Of a DNA stretch of 64,000 nt, positions 1 to 9,705 are shown piece after piece. Every line of letters begins with the position of its first letter. The first letter of the stretch is position 1. The stretch is taken from the NCBI RefSeq assembly GCF_009852415.1, contig NZ_WOXS01000002.1, positions 7,418,001 through 7,482,000 on the forward strand. The letters are read 5' to 3'. Position numbers and translations under genes: made by a program. This DNA comes from Streptomyces sp. Tu 3180 (lineage in GTDB: Bacteria > Actinomycetota > Actinomycetes > Streptomycetales > Streptomycetaceae). A model generated the notes under the pieces. That model was not told where the DNA came from. It saw only the letters and a program-made list of their open reading frames with translations, and did no database searches.

Positions 1-1
1 G

Positions 2-1780
2 GCGGCGTTCGTCCCGCTGGCGCGGATCCCCCGCACCAGCAGCGGCAAGACCGACCGGCGCGCCCTGCCCGCCCCGCCCGCGCAACCGGACCCCGCCACG
101 GCGTACGTGGCGCCGCGCCCCGGCACCGAGGAGACACTGGCCGCGATCTGGGCGGACGTCCTGCGGGCCGAACGGGTGGGCGCGCGGGACAACTTCTTCG
201 CGCTCGGCGGCGACTCCATCCTCAGCATCCAGATCGTCTCCCGGGCCCGCCGGGCCGGACTGGCGCTGACCACCAAGGACGTCTTCCGCCACCAGACCGT
301 CGCCGAACTCGCCCTGCACGTCACCGAGGCGGCCCCCGCGGCCGCGGCGGACGCGCCCGCGCCCGCCGAGGCGCCGCTCACCCCGATCCAGCGCTGGTAC
401 CTCGACGGCCGCCGCCCCGGCGACCCGCTGCGCTTCACCATGTCGCAGCGGATCGAACTGGCCCCCGGAACCGACCTGTCCGCCCTGCGGTCCGCCGTGG
501 ACGCCCTGGTCCGCCACCACCCGGCCCTGCGCACCCGCTTCCGCCGCACCGACGACGGCTGGTGCCAGGAGGTCCTGCCGGACGTCCCCGACGGCGTCCT
601 CACCCACCACGACCTGACCGGTCCGGACGGCCCCGCACTGGAGGCCGAGGTGGCGCGCGCGGCGGACGAGGCGAGGGCGTCCCTCGACCCGGCCGAGGGC
701 CGGGTGGCGCGCGTCCTGCTCCTCGACCGCGGCCCGGACCTGCCCGCACAGCTCCTGTTCACCGTTCACCACCTGGTCGTCGACGGCGTCTCCTGGCGGA
801 TCCTGCTGGCCGACCTGGAGACCGCCCACCGCTGCGCCGCGGCCGGACGCCCCGTCGACCTGCCCCCGGCCACCACCGCGTACGGGCACTGGGCGGCCCG
901 GCTCCAGGCACACACCCGCTCCGGCGCCCTGGACGGCGACCTCGCCCACTGGGAGCGCACCGCGGCGGCCCCCGCCGGCCTGCCCGCGGGCCGGCCCGGC
1001 CCCAACACCCACGGCACCGCCGCCACGGTCACCGTGGAGCTGGAGCCGGAGACGACCGAGGCCCTGCTGCGCCGGGTCCCGGAGGTCTACCGCACCCAGG
1101 TCAACGACGTGCTGCTCAGCGCCCTCGGCCGCACCCTGGCCCGCTGGTGCGGCCGCGACACCGTGCTGGTCGGCGTGGAGGGCCACGGCCGCGAGGACCT
1201 CTTCGACGACGTGGATCTCTCCCGGACGGTCGGCTGGTTCACCGCCGAGTTCCCCCTCGCGCTGGGCGTCGACCCCGGCGCCGGCTGGCACGACACCCTG
1301 CGCTCGGTCAAGGAGCAGCTGCGCGCGGTGCCCCTGCACGGGCTGAGCCACGGCGCGCTGCGCCACCTGCTGCCCGGCAGCCCGCTGGCCGGCGCCCCCG
1401 CGCCGCAGGTCGGCTTCAACTACCACGGCCAGTGGGACACCGGCGGAGGCCGAGGCGGCCTCTACGGCACCGCCCTGCCCCCGGCCGGCTCCGACACCGA
1501 CCCCGACGCCCCCCGCCCCTACCTGCTGGACGTCACCGGCGTGGTCCAGGGCGGCCGCCTCGAACTCGGCTGGACCTACCCGCCGGCCGTCTACGACGAG
1601 TCCACCGTCCGCGCCCTCGCCGAGGAGACGTGCGGGGCGCTGCGCGAGATCGCGGCCCACTGCGCCCGCCCGGACGCGGGCGGCCGCACCCCGTCGGACT
1701 TCCCCTCGCCGGGCTCGGCCAGAGCGAGCTGGACCGCCTCGTGGGCGACGGCCGGCACGTGGCGGACGTCCTGCCGCTGA
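2..1780 (+). CDS. NRPS, 5'-incomplete fragment: A-domain end, T, E (frame 1 of 3)
   Basis: Open at the left edge, so the gene begins upstream. The first codons give the C-terminal end of an adenylation domain (SGKTDRRALP, core A10). A thiolation domain follows, with the phosphopantetheine site GGDS at about nt 209-217, then an epimerisation domain from about nt 373, with HHLVVDG near nt 767, HGRED near 1187 and NYHGQWD near 1420. The E domain predicts a D-residue from this module. The true reading leaves this frame at the C tract 1702-1705; the last 25 codons to the stop at 1780 are out of frame. Adding one C would join it directly to the next fragment. Confidence 0.85.
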   Translation, partial: AAFVPLARIPRTSSGKTDRRALPAPPAQPDPATAYVAPRPGTEETLAAIWADVLRAERVGARDNFFALGGDSILSIQIVSRARRAGLALTTKDVFRHQTVAELALHVTEAAPAAAADAPAPAEAPLTPIQRWYLDGRRPGDPLRFTMSQRIELAPGTDLSALRSAVDALVRHHPALRTRFRRTDDGWCQEVLPDVPDGVLTHHDLTGPDGPALEAEVARAADEARASLDPAEGRVARVLLLDRGPDLPAQLLFTVHHLVVDGVSWRILLADLETAHRCAAAGRPVDLPPATTAYGHWAARLQAHTRSGALDGDLAHWERTAAAPAGLPAGRPGPNTHGTAATVTVELEPETTEALLRRVPEVYRTQVNDVLLSALGRTLARWCGRDTVLVGVEGHGREDLFDDVDLSRTVGWFTAEFPLALGVDPGAGWHDTLRSVKEQLRAVPLHGLSHGALRHLLPGSPLAGAPAPQVGFNYHGQWDTGGGRGGLYGTALPPAGSDTDPDAPRPYLLDVTGVVQGGRLELGWTYPPAVYDESTVRALAEETCGALREIAAHCARPDAGGRTPSDFPSPGSARASWTASWATAGTWRTSCR

Positions 1781-4700
1781 CCCCCCTTCAGGCCGGGATG
1801 CTCTTCCACGGCCTGGTGGACACGGCGGGCGCCTACTTCGACCGGACGGCCGTACGGCTGTCCGGGGTGAGCGACCCGCGGGCCTTCGCCGCGGCCTGGC
1901 AGCAGGTCGCCGACCGCACCGAGGCCCTGCGCACCAGCGTCCACTGGCAGGGCCTGCCCCACCCGGTCCAGGTCGTCCACCACCGGGCCGAACTGCCCGT
2001 CACCCACCTGGACTGGCGGCACCTGACGCCCGAGGAACGCGAGCGGGAGACCGGGGGGCTGCTGGCCGCCGACCGCGCGGCGGGCATGGACCTCACCACC
2101 GCCCCCCTCACCCGCCTCACCCTGGCCGCGCTGCCCGGCGACGAGGTCCTGCTGCTGTGGTCCTCCCACCACCTGATCCTGGACGGCTGGAGCACCGGGC
2201 AGCTGCTCACCGAGGTGTGCGAGCGCTACGCCGCGCTCACCGGCGGACACGAGGCCCCCGCACCGGTGAGGCGCCCGTTCTCCGACTTCCTGCGCTGGCT
2301 GGACGAGCAGGACGAGCGGGCGGCCGAGGCGTACTGGGCCGACGCCCTCGCCGGCTTCCCGGCCCGCACCCCGCTGCCGTACGACCGCACGCCGGCCGAG
2401 GCGCACCGCGCCCGCGCCGCCGCCACGGCGCGCCGGCAGCTGGACGAGCACGTCTCGGCGCGGCTGCGGGAGACCGCGGCACGAGCCGGGCTGACGGTGA
2501 ACACCGTGGTCGAGGGGGCCTGGGCGCTGCTGCTGGCCCGCCACGGCGGACGCGACGACGTCGTGTTCGGCACGACCGTCTCCGGGCGCCCGGCCGAACT
2601 GCCGGGCGTGGAGTCGATGATCGGCATGTTCATCAACACCGTGCCCACCCGGATCCGCGTCACGGGCGGGGGAGCGGCGTCCTGGCTGCGGGACGTGCAG
2701 GAGCGGCAGAGCGACGCCCGGCGCTTCGACTTCCTCGCCCTGCCCCGCATCCAGGCGCTGAGCGGGACACCGGCGGGCGAGGCGCTGTTCGACAGCATGG
2801 TGGTGTTCGAGAACTACCCCGTCGACGAGTCCGCCACGGCCCGCACGGGCGTGCGCGTCGAGGAGGTGCGGGCCGACGACGCGCCGACCTTCCCGCTGTG
2901 CCTGCGCGCCCACCTCGGCGACCGGCTCGGCCTCGACCTCGCCTACGACGCCGGCCTGTTCGACGCGGACACGGCCGAACGCCTCGCCGCCCGGCTCGCG
3001 GCCCTCCTGACCGCCCTCGCCGACGGCATCGGGACGGACGCGGACGTGACCGGCCTCGAGCCGCTGACCGAGGACGACCGCGCCCTGCTGGAGCGGTGGA
3101 ACACCCCCGCCCGGCGGGTGGTGCCGCGCAGTCCCGTCGAGCTGTTCGCCGAGCAGGCCCGCCGCACCCCCGACGCGCCCGCCCTGCGCGACGGCGGCAC
3201 GGAGCTGACCTACCGCGGCCTCGACGACTGGTCCGACGCCGTGGCCTCCCGGCTGCTCGCCGGCGGCCTGCGGGCGGAGGACCGGGTGGCGCTGTCCATG
3301 GACCGCTGCGCCGAACTGGTCGTCGCCCAGCTCGCCGTCCTCAAGGCGGGCGGCGCCTACGTGCCGGTGGACGTCCGTGCCCCCGGGGAGCGGCGCCGGG
3401 CACTGGTCGAGCGGGCGGGCGCGACGGCCGAACTGACCGCCGCGGACGTCGCCGCCGCCCGCACCCTCGTGCCGGGCGCACCCGCCGCCGCGTCCGCGGA
3501 CGCCGACCGGCTGGCGTACGTGATGTTCACCTCCGGGTCGACCGGCGAACCCAAGGCGGTCGCGGTGCGCCACCGCGACGTGGCCTCCCTCGCCACCGAC
3601 GGCCGCTTCACCGCGGGGGTGTGCGACCGGGTGCTGCTGCACTCCCCGGTGGCCTTCGACGCCGCCACCTTCGAGGTGTGGGCGCCCCTGCTGAACGGCG
3701 GCTGCGTGGTCGTGGCGCCGCCCCGGCCGGTGGACGCGGCACTGCTGCGGCGCCTGGTCCGCGACGACGGCCTGAGCGTGCTGTGGCTGACCGCCGGCCT
3801 CTTCCGGCTGCTGGCGCAGGACGCCCCGGACTGCTTCGCCGGCCTGCGCCAGGTGTGGACCGGCGGCGACGTGGTGCCCGCCGTGGCCGTGCGCCGCGTG
3901 CTGTCCGCCTGCCCCGGCCTGACCGTCGTGGACGGCTACGGCCCCACCGAGACGACGACGTTCGCGACGTCCTTCGCGCTCACCGACGCGACGGCCGTCC
4001 CGGACACCGTGCCCATCGGCCACCCGCTCGACGACCTGCGGGTCCACGTCCTCGACGGCCGCCTGCGGCCCGTGCCGCCGGGCTCGGCCGGCGAGCTGTA
4101 CCTCTCCGGCGAGGGCGTGGCACGCGGCTACCTGGGCCGTCCCGGCGACACCGCCGCCCGCTTCCTCGCCGACCCCGCCGGCCCGCCCGGCACGCGCATG
4201 TACCGCACCGGTGACCTGGCCCGCCGCCGCCCCGACGGCACGGTCGAGTTCCTGGGCCGCGCCGACGACCAGGTGAAGATCCGCGGCTTCCGCGTCGAAC
4301 CCGGCGAGGTGGAGGCGGTCCTCGCGGCGCATCCCGACGTCGTGGACGTGGCGGTGCTGGCCCGCGAGGACCGGCCCGGCAGCCGGCGCCTGGTGGCCTA
4401 CGTGGTCGGCCCGGGGGACCTCACCGCCCTCACGGAGTTCGCCCGGCGCTCGCTGCCCGACTACCTCGTCCCCTCGGCGTTCGTCGCCCTGCCCGCGCTG
4501 CCGCTCAGCGGCAACGGCAAGGTCGACCGGGCCGCCCTCCCGGCGCCGGAGCCCGCGGGCTCCGGCCGGCGGGACGCGCCGACCGCGCCGCGCACCGAAG
4601 CCGAGCGGCGCACCGCCGGCGTCTTCGCGGAGGTCCTGTCCGTGGAGCGGCCCGGCGTGGAGGACGACTTCTTCCGGCTCGGCGGCGACTCCATCCTCAG

Positions 4701-7700
4701 CATCCGGCTGGCCGCCCGCCTGTCCGAGGAGTTCGGCACCGACCTGTCGCCGCGCGAGGTGTTCACCCACCCCACCCCCGCCGCCCTCGCCGCCCTGCTC
4801 ACCGCGGAGCCGTCCGGCGGTGCCGCGCCCGCCGCGATCGTCCCGGTCCCCCGCGACACCCCCGCCCCGATGTCGTACGCCCAGCAACGCCTCTGGTTCC
4901 TGGAGGAGTTCGCGCCGGACAGCGGCGAGTACGTCACCGCGCTGGCCCTGCGCCTGCGCGGCCGGCTCGACGTGCCCGCCCTCACCGCGGCCCTGCGCGC
5001 CCTGGTCGAGCGGCACGAGGCGCTGCGCACCACCTTCGACGCGGTGGACGGCCACGGCGTGCAGATCGTCCACCCGGCGCCGGACGTGCCGCTGCCGCTG
5101 CACGACCTGTCGGCCATGGCGGAGGCCGACCGGACGGCCCGGCTGGAGGAGCTGCTGGAGGCCGAGCGCGCCCGCACGTTCGACCTGCGCCGCGGCCCGC
5201 TGCTGCACGCGGGGCTGATCCGCCTCACCGGCGACGAGCACGTCCTGACACTGACCCTGCACCACATCGTCACCGACGGCTGGTCCACCGGAGTGCTCAC
5301 CGGCGACCTCGCCCACTTCTACCGCGCCGAACTGGGCGCGGACACGGGCACGTTGCCGCCACTGCCGGTGCAGTACCCCGACTACGCCCACTGGCAGCGC
5401 GGCCGCGGCACGGACGACCACCTCGCCTACTGGAAGGAGCACCTGACCGGTCTGGAGACGCTGGACCTGCCCACCGACCGGCCGCGTCCGGCGGTGCGCA
5501 CCCACGACGGCGCCACCGTGCGCCTCGTCCTGCCGCGCGAAACCACCCGCCGCCTCGTCCGGGTGAGCCGGGAGAGGCGGACCACCCTGTTCACCACGCT
5601 GGTCGCCGCGGCGCAGGCCTACCTGGCCCGCCTGACCGGCGGCCGGGACGTCGCCGTCGGCACGGTCACCTCCGGCCGCGACCGCGCCGAGACCCAGAAC
5701 CTGGTCGGGTTCTTCGTCAACACCCTCGTCCTGCGCTCCCGCGTCGAACCCGACCGCCCCTTCCCCGAGTTCCTCACCGAGGTGCGCGGGACCGTCCTGG
5801 ACGCCCTCGCCCACCAGGAGGCGCCGTTCGAGCGGGTGGTGGACGAGGTGCAGCCGGTCCGCGACACCAGCCGCACCCCCCTGTTCCAGGTCATGGTGGT
5901 GCTGCAGAACGCCCCGGCCGCCGTCCTCGACCTGCCCGGAGTCGAGGTCACCGACGTCGACACGGACCTGCGGCACGCGGCGTTCGACCTCACCCTGGAG
6001 TTCGCCGAGACCGGCGCCGGAGAACTGCACGGCCTGCTCACCTACAACACCGGCCTGTTCGACGCGGCCACCGCCGAACGGATGGCCGACCAGCTCGGCA
6101 CGCTCCTGACCGCCGTCGCCGACGACCCCGACCGGCCCCTGGGCGCCCTGCCCCTGGCCACCGACGAGACGCTCAAGGCCGTCCTCGACCAGGGACGCGG
6201 CACCGCCCGCCCGGTACCGGCGGCGACACTGCCGGAGCTGTTCGAACGGCAGGCCGCCCGCACGCCCGACGCCGTGGCCCTGGCCGACGCCGACGGCCGC
6301 GAGCTGACGTACGCCGAGGTCGAGCGCGCCGCCAACCGGCTGGCGCACCGGCTCATCGCCCGGGGCGTGGGGCCCGAGCGGATCGTGGCACTGGCCCTGC
6401 CCCGCGGCGCGGAGACGGCGGTGGCCCAGCTCGCCGTGGCCAAGGCCGGCGGCGCCTTCCTGCCCGTCGACCCGGACTACCCGGAGCAGCGGCGGGAGTT
6501 CATGCTGCGCGACGCGGGCGCCTGGCTGGTCCTGGACGACCCCGCCGCCGTACGGGACGCGGACGGGCCGGACACCGCGCCCACGGACGCCGACCGCACG
6601 GCCCCGCTGACCACCGCCCACCCGGCGTACGTGATCTACACGTCCGGTTCCACCGGCACGCCCAAGGGGGTCACGGTGACGCACAGCGGCCTGGCGGCCT
6701 TCGCCGCGGCCGCCGCCGACCGTTACGACGCGGGCCCCGGCGACCGGGTCCTGCAGTTCGCCTCGCCCAGCTTCGACGCCTCCGTGCTGGAGCTGTGCAC
6801 GTCCCTGCTCTGCGGGGCCACCCTCGTCACCGGGGAGGAGGGCCCGCTCGTCGGCGAACGGCTCGCCCAGGTCCTCGCGGAGCGGCGGATCAGCCACACG
6901 CTGATCCCGCCCGCCGCCCTGGCCACGGTCGACCCCCGGGCCGCCGGCGCCCTGCCGCACCTGCGCACCCTCATCGTCGGCGCCGAGGCGTGCCCGGCCC
7001 ACCTCGTCGAACGGTGGGCGCCGGGCCGACGCATGATCAACTCCTACGGTCCGACCGAGGCCACCGTGGTCGCCACCTGGACCGGCCCCCTCGCCCCGGG
7101 TACGGGCGCCCCGCCGATCGGCCGCCCGGCCGGCGCCACCCGCGTCCACGTCCTCGACGCCGCCCTGCGCCCCGTCCCGCCCGGCGTCACCGGCGACCTG
7201 TACGTGGCCGGACCCGGACTGGCCCGCGGCTACCTGAACCGGCCCGGCCTGACCGCCTCCCGCTTCGTCGCCGACCCGTTCGGCGCGCCGGGGGAGCGGA
7301 TGTACCGCACCGGCGACCTGGCCCGCTGGGACTCCCACGGCGAACTGCGCTTCGCCGGACGCGCCGACGACCAGGTGAAGCTGCGCGGCTTCCGCATCGA
7401 GCCCGGGGAGATCGAGGGCGCGCTGCGCCGCAGCCCGCGGGTGCGCGACGCGGTGGTCACCGTGCGCGGCGGCGGGCCCGGCCCGGACGGCCGCTCCGGC
7501 GAACGGCTCGTGGCCTACGTGGTGCCCGCCGAGGGCACCGCTCAGGAGCTTCCGGTGGCGGAGCTGCGCGACCACCTGGCCGGGCTGCTCCCGGCACACA
7601 TGGTCCCGTCGGCGTTCATGCCGCTGGAGCGCCTGCCGCTCACCCCGAACGGCAAGACCGACCGCGGCGCCCTGCCCGAACCCGGCCCCGCGCACACCGC

Positions 7701-8100
7701 CGCCGGGCCGCGCACGGCACCGCGCACCGACACCGAACGCCGCATCGCCCGCATCTGGGCCGACGTCCTCGGCGTGGCGGAGGTCGGCGCGCACGACAAC
7801 TTCTTCCACCTCGGCGGCGACTCCATCCTCAGCATGCAGGTCGTCTCCCGGCTGCGGCGGGACGGACTGCACCTGGCCACCCGTGACCTGTTCACCCACC
7901 AGACGGTCGCCGAGCTGGCCGGCGTCGTCGCCGACGCGCCCCGGAACTCCGGGGAGGGTCCGGTGAGCGGGGAGGTGCCGCTCACCCCCATCCAGGAGTG
8001 GTTCCTGACCGGCCCGCGCGCCAGTCACCACCACTTCAACCAGTCGCTGCTGCTGGAGCTCGGCACCCCCTGGACACCGCCGCCCTGGAGACGGCCCTGA
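1705..8100 (+). CDS. NRPS, middle fragment: C-A-T-C-A-T-(E) (frame 2 of 3)
   Basis: Continuation of the same synthetase in another frame. Order: C domain (1771-3050, HHLILDG), A domain (3130-4540; TSGSTGEPKA, YGPTE, GRADDQVKIRG), T domain (GGDS near 4681), C domain (4860-6170; SYAQQRLWF, HHIVTDG), A domain (6225-7660), T domain (GGDS near 7813), and the start of an E domain from 7975. The first C follows an E domain, so it should be D-L condensing. The first A domain reads as D-A-F-W-W-G-G-T-F-K at the specificity positions, close to published valine-type codes. The second reads D-A-L-L-I-G-S-V-V-K, not assigned. These codes were aligned by eye. No start codon is claimed: the fragment is only meaningful joined to its neighbours. 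Confidence 0.85.
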   Translation, partial: LAGLGQSELDRLVGDGRHVADVLPLTPLQAGMLFHGLVDTAGAYFDRTAVRLSGVSDPRAFAAAWQQVADRTEALRTSVHWQGLPHPVQVVHHRAELPVTHLDWRHLTPEERERETGGLLAADRAAGMDLTTAPLTRLTLAALPGDEVLLLWSSHHLILDGWSTGQLLTEVCERYAALTGGHEAPAPVRRPFSDFLRWLDEQDERAAEAYWADALAGFPARTPLPYDRTPAEAHRARAAATARRQLDEHVSARLRETAARAGLTVNTVVEGAWALLLARHGGRDDVVFGTTVSGRPAELPGVESMIGMFINTVPTRIRVTGGGAASWLRDVQERQSDARRFDFLALPRIQALSGTPAGEALFDSMVVFENYPVDESATARTGVRVEEVRADDAPTFPLCLRAHLGDRLGLDLAYDAGLFDADTAERLAARLAALLTALADGIGTDADVTGLEPLTEDDRALLERWNTPARRVVPRSPVELFAEQARRTPDAPALRDGGTELTYRGLDDWSDAVASRLLAGGLRAEDRVALSMDRCAELVVAQLAVLKAGGAYVPVDVRAPGERRRALVERAGATAELTAADVAAARTLVPGAPAAASADADRLAYVMFTSGSTGEPKAVAVRHRDVASLATDGRFTAGVCDRVLLHSPVAFDAATFEVWAPLLNGGCVVVAPPRPVDAALLRRLVRDDGLSVLWLTAGLFRLLAQDAPDCFAGLRQVWTGGDVVPAVAVRRVLSACPGLTVVDGYGPTETTTFATSFALTDATAVPDTVPIGHPLDDLRVHVLDGRLRPVPPGSAGELYLSGEGVARGYLGRPGDTAARFLADPAGPPGTRMYRTGDLARRRPDGTVEFLGRADDQVKIRGFRVEPGEVEAVLAAHPDVVDVAVLAREDRPGSRRLVAYVVGPGDLTALTEFARRSLPDYLVPSAFVALPALPLSGNGKVDRAALPAPEPAGSGRRDAPTAPRTEAERRTAGVFAEVLSVERPGVEDDFFRLGGDSILSIRLAARLSEEFGTDLSPREVFTHPTPAALAALLTAEPSGGAAPAAIVPVPRDTPAPMSYAQQRLWFLEEFAPDSGEYVTALALRLRGRLDVPALTAALRALVERHEALRTTFDAVDGHGVQIVHPAPDVPLPLHDLSAMAEADRTARLEELLEAERARTFDLRRGPLLHAGLIRLTGDEHVLTLTLHHIVTDGWSTGVLTGDLAHFYRAELGADTGTLPPLPVQYPDYAHWQRGRGTDDHLAYWKEHLTGLETLDLPTDRPRPAVRTHDGATVRLVLPRETTRRLVRVSRERRTTLFTTLVAAAQAYLARLTGGRDVAVGTVTSGRDRAETQNLVGFFVNTLVLRSRVEPDRPFPEFLTEVRGTVLDALAHQEAPFERVVDEVQPVRDTSRTPLFQVMVVLQNAPAAVLDLPGVEVTDVDTDLRHAAFDLTLEFAETGAGELHGLLTYNTGLFDAATAERMADQLGTLLTAVADDPDRPLGALPLATDETLKAVLDQGRGTARPVPAATLPELFERQAARTPDAVALADADGRELTYAEVERAANRLAHRLIARGVGPERIVALALPRGAETAVAQLAVAKAGGAFLPVDPDYPEQRREFMLRDAGAWLVLDDPAAVRDADGPDTAPTDADRTAPLTTAHPAYVIYTSGSTGTPKGVTVTHSGLAAFAAAAADRYDAGPGDRVLQFASPSFDASVLELCTSLLCGATLVTGEEGPLVGERLAQVLAERRISHTLIPPAALATVDPRAAGALPHLRTLIVGAEACPAHLVERWAPGRRMINSYGPTEATVVATWTGPLAPGTGAPPIGRPAGATRVHVLDAALRPVPPGVTGDLYVAGPGLARGYLNRPGLTASRFVADPFGAPGERMYRTGDLARWDSHGELRFAGRADDQVKLRGFRIEPGEIEGALRRSPRVRDAVVTVRGGGPGPDGRSGERLVAYVVPAEGTAQELPVAELRDHLAGLLPAHMVPSAFMPLERLPLTPNGKTDRGALPEPGPAHTAAGPRTAPRTDTERRIARIWADVLGVAEVGAHDNFFHLGGDSILSMQVVSRLRRDGLHLATRDLFTHQTVAELAGVVADAPRNSGEGPVSGEVPLTPIQEWFLTGPRASHHHFNQSLLLELGTPWTPPPWRRP

Positions 8101-9311
8101 ACGCCCTGCTCGACCACCACGACGCCCTGCGCATGCGCTTCACCCGGGAGGAAGGAGGCTGGCGCCAGTTCAACCCGCCGCCGTCCGACACCGACCGCGA
8201 CGGGCTCCTGCGCCGCCACGACCTGAGCGGGCTGACCCCCGCCGAGGCCGACGCGGCGATGGAGAAGGCCGCCGACGACCTGCACACCGGCTTCGACCTG
8301 GCGCGCGGCCCGCTGCTGCGGGCGGCCCTGTTCACCGGGGACGCCGACCGGCCCGCCTTCCTCCTCCTGGTCGCGCACCACCTCGTCGTGGACGCCGTGT
8401 CCTGGCGCATCCTGCGCGACGACCTGGAGGCCGCCTACCGGCAGGCCGTCCGGGGCGAGTCCGTCGCGCCGGGCGAACGCACCACCTCCTTCCGCGACTG
8501 GGCCCGGGGTCTCGCCGCGCACGTCGAGGCCGGCGCCCTCGACGGCGAACTCCCCTACTGGGAGCGGGCGGTGGACGCCGAGCCGCTGCCGGCCGGGACA
8601 CCGGCCGGACCGGAGGCGGGCCGCGCCGGCACGCTCACCGTGGAACTGGACGAGGCGGACACCGAGGCCCTGCTGCGGGCCGCGCCGACCGCCTACCGCA
8701 CCCGCGTCAACGACGTGCTGCTCGCCGCCCTCGCCCTGGCCCTGGCCCGCTGGACCGGACGCGAGGAGGTCCGCCTGGACCTGGAGGGACACGGCCGCGA
8801 GGACGTCCTCGACGACGTCGACCTCTCCCGCACGGTCGGCTGGTTCACCACCGTCCACCCCGTCGCCCTCCGGGTGCCCGAACCCGACAGCCCCGCCCGG
8901 GACTGGCGGACCCTGGTGAAGTCGGTGCGCCGCCAGCTGCGCGCCGTCCCCGGCAACGGCCTCGGCTTCGGCGCACTGCGCACCTTCGGACCGCCCGAGG
9001 TGCGCGAGCGGCTCGGCCGGGCCGCGCACGGACAGGTCGTCTTCAACTACCTCGGCCAGTGGGACGCCCGCCCGGAGAGCCCCGGCGACGGCCTGGTACG
9101 CGCCGAGCACGGGTCGTTCGGGCGGGACCACGACCCGCGTGACAGCGGCTCCCACCCGCTGGAGGTCGTCGGCGCGGTGCAGGGCGGCCGGCTGTCCTTC
9201 ACCTGGCACCACCGGCCCGCCCTGCACGCCACGGACACCGTGCGGCGCGTCGCGGACGACTTCGCCGAGGCCCTGCGTCACATTGCCCGCCACGCCCGGG
9301 GCAACCGGTGA
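8070..9311 (+). CDS. NRPS, C-terminal fragment: rest of epimerisation domain (frame 3 of 3)
   Basis: Third frame of the same synthetase, entered at the C tract 8066-8070 where one C appears missing. It encodes most of an epimerisation domain: HHLVVDAVSW near 8380, HGRED near 8790, DLSRTVGWFT near 8820, NYLGQWD near 9047. The protein ends about 40 codons later with no thioesterase, reductase or terminal condensation domain. A terminal E domain without a TE means release needs a partner in trans or another synthetase. In surugamide-type pathways a stand-alone penicillin-binding-protein-like cyclase does this (established knowledge); none is in this window. Confidence 0.85.
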   Translation: MDTAALETALNALLDHHDALRMRFTREEGGWRQFNPPPSDTDRDGLLRRHDLSGLTPAEADAAMEKAADDLHTGFDLARGPLLRAALFTGDADRPAFLLLVAHHLVVDAVSWRILRDDLEAAYRQAVRGESVAPGERTTSFRDWARGLAAHVEAGALDGELPYWERAVDAEPLPAGTPAGPEAGRAGTLTVELDEADTEALLRAAPTAYRTRVNDVLLAALALALARWTGREEVRLDLEGHGREDVLDDVDLSRTVGWFTTVHPVALRVPEPDSPARDWRTLVKSVRRQLRAVPGNGLGFGALRTFGPPEVRERLGRAAHGQVVFNYLGQWDARPESPGDGLVRAEHGSFGRDHDPRDSGSHPLEVVGAVQGGRLSFTWHHRPALHATDTVRRVADDFAEALRHIARHARGNR

Positions 9312-9406
9312 CGCCCCGCCCCGCGGCCCGCGCCCCACCGCCGGACGCCCCACCACCGGCCCGTTGCCCGAACCCCATCGGATCCGAGAGAGCGAGACCG
9401 ACAGAC

Positions 9407-9610
9407 ATGGACGAGAACACCCGCTACCAGGTGCTGCGCAACGACGAGGAGCAGTACTCGCTGTGGCCCGTCGACGTCGAGGTGCCGGCCGGCTGGCAGT
9501 CCGTCGGCAAGGAGGGCACGGAGGCGGAGTGCTCCGCCTACGTCGACGAGGTCTGGACCGACATGCGCCCGCGCAGCCTGCGGGAGCGCATGGAGAACGC
9601 CGGGGCCTGA
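9407..9610 (+). CDS. MbtH-like protein
   Basis: 67 residues. It carries the family pattern of an Asn-x-Glu-x-Gln-x-Ser-Leu-Trp-Pro block near residues 12-21 (here NDEEQYSLWP), then P-x-GW and a closing D-x-RP-x-S-L segment. MbtH proteins bind adenylation domains and support their folding and activity. It lies 95 bp after the NRPS stop on the same strand, so it is probably in the same transcript. The ATG at 9407 has only a weak purine-rich leader. Confidence 0.93.
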   Translation: MDENTRYQVLRNDEEQYSLWPVDVEVPAGWQSVGKEGTEAECSAYVDEVWTDMRPRSLRERMENAGA

Positions 9611-9705
9611 CGCGCCCCGCGCAGCCGTGAGGGACGGGCCGGGGTGCGCCGCCGCGCCCCGGCCCCGCCCTGCCCCTCCGTCCCGTTCCGTCCCGAGGAG
9701 CCGTC

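Noticed and set aside
562..1704. N-terminal 380 codons of the long plus-strand frame beginning at 562
   Set aside because: Arg/Pro-rich nonsense in the wrong frame of the epimerisation domain. The real reading in this frame begins only at the C tract near 1705.
1591..8034. 2147-codon open frame on the minus strand opposite the NRPS
   Set aside because: It is an antisense shadow of very GC-rich coding DNA. It has no domain features, while the plus strand has full NRPS motifs.
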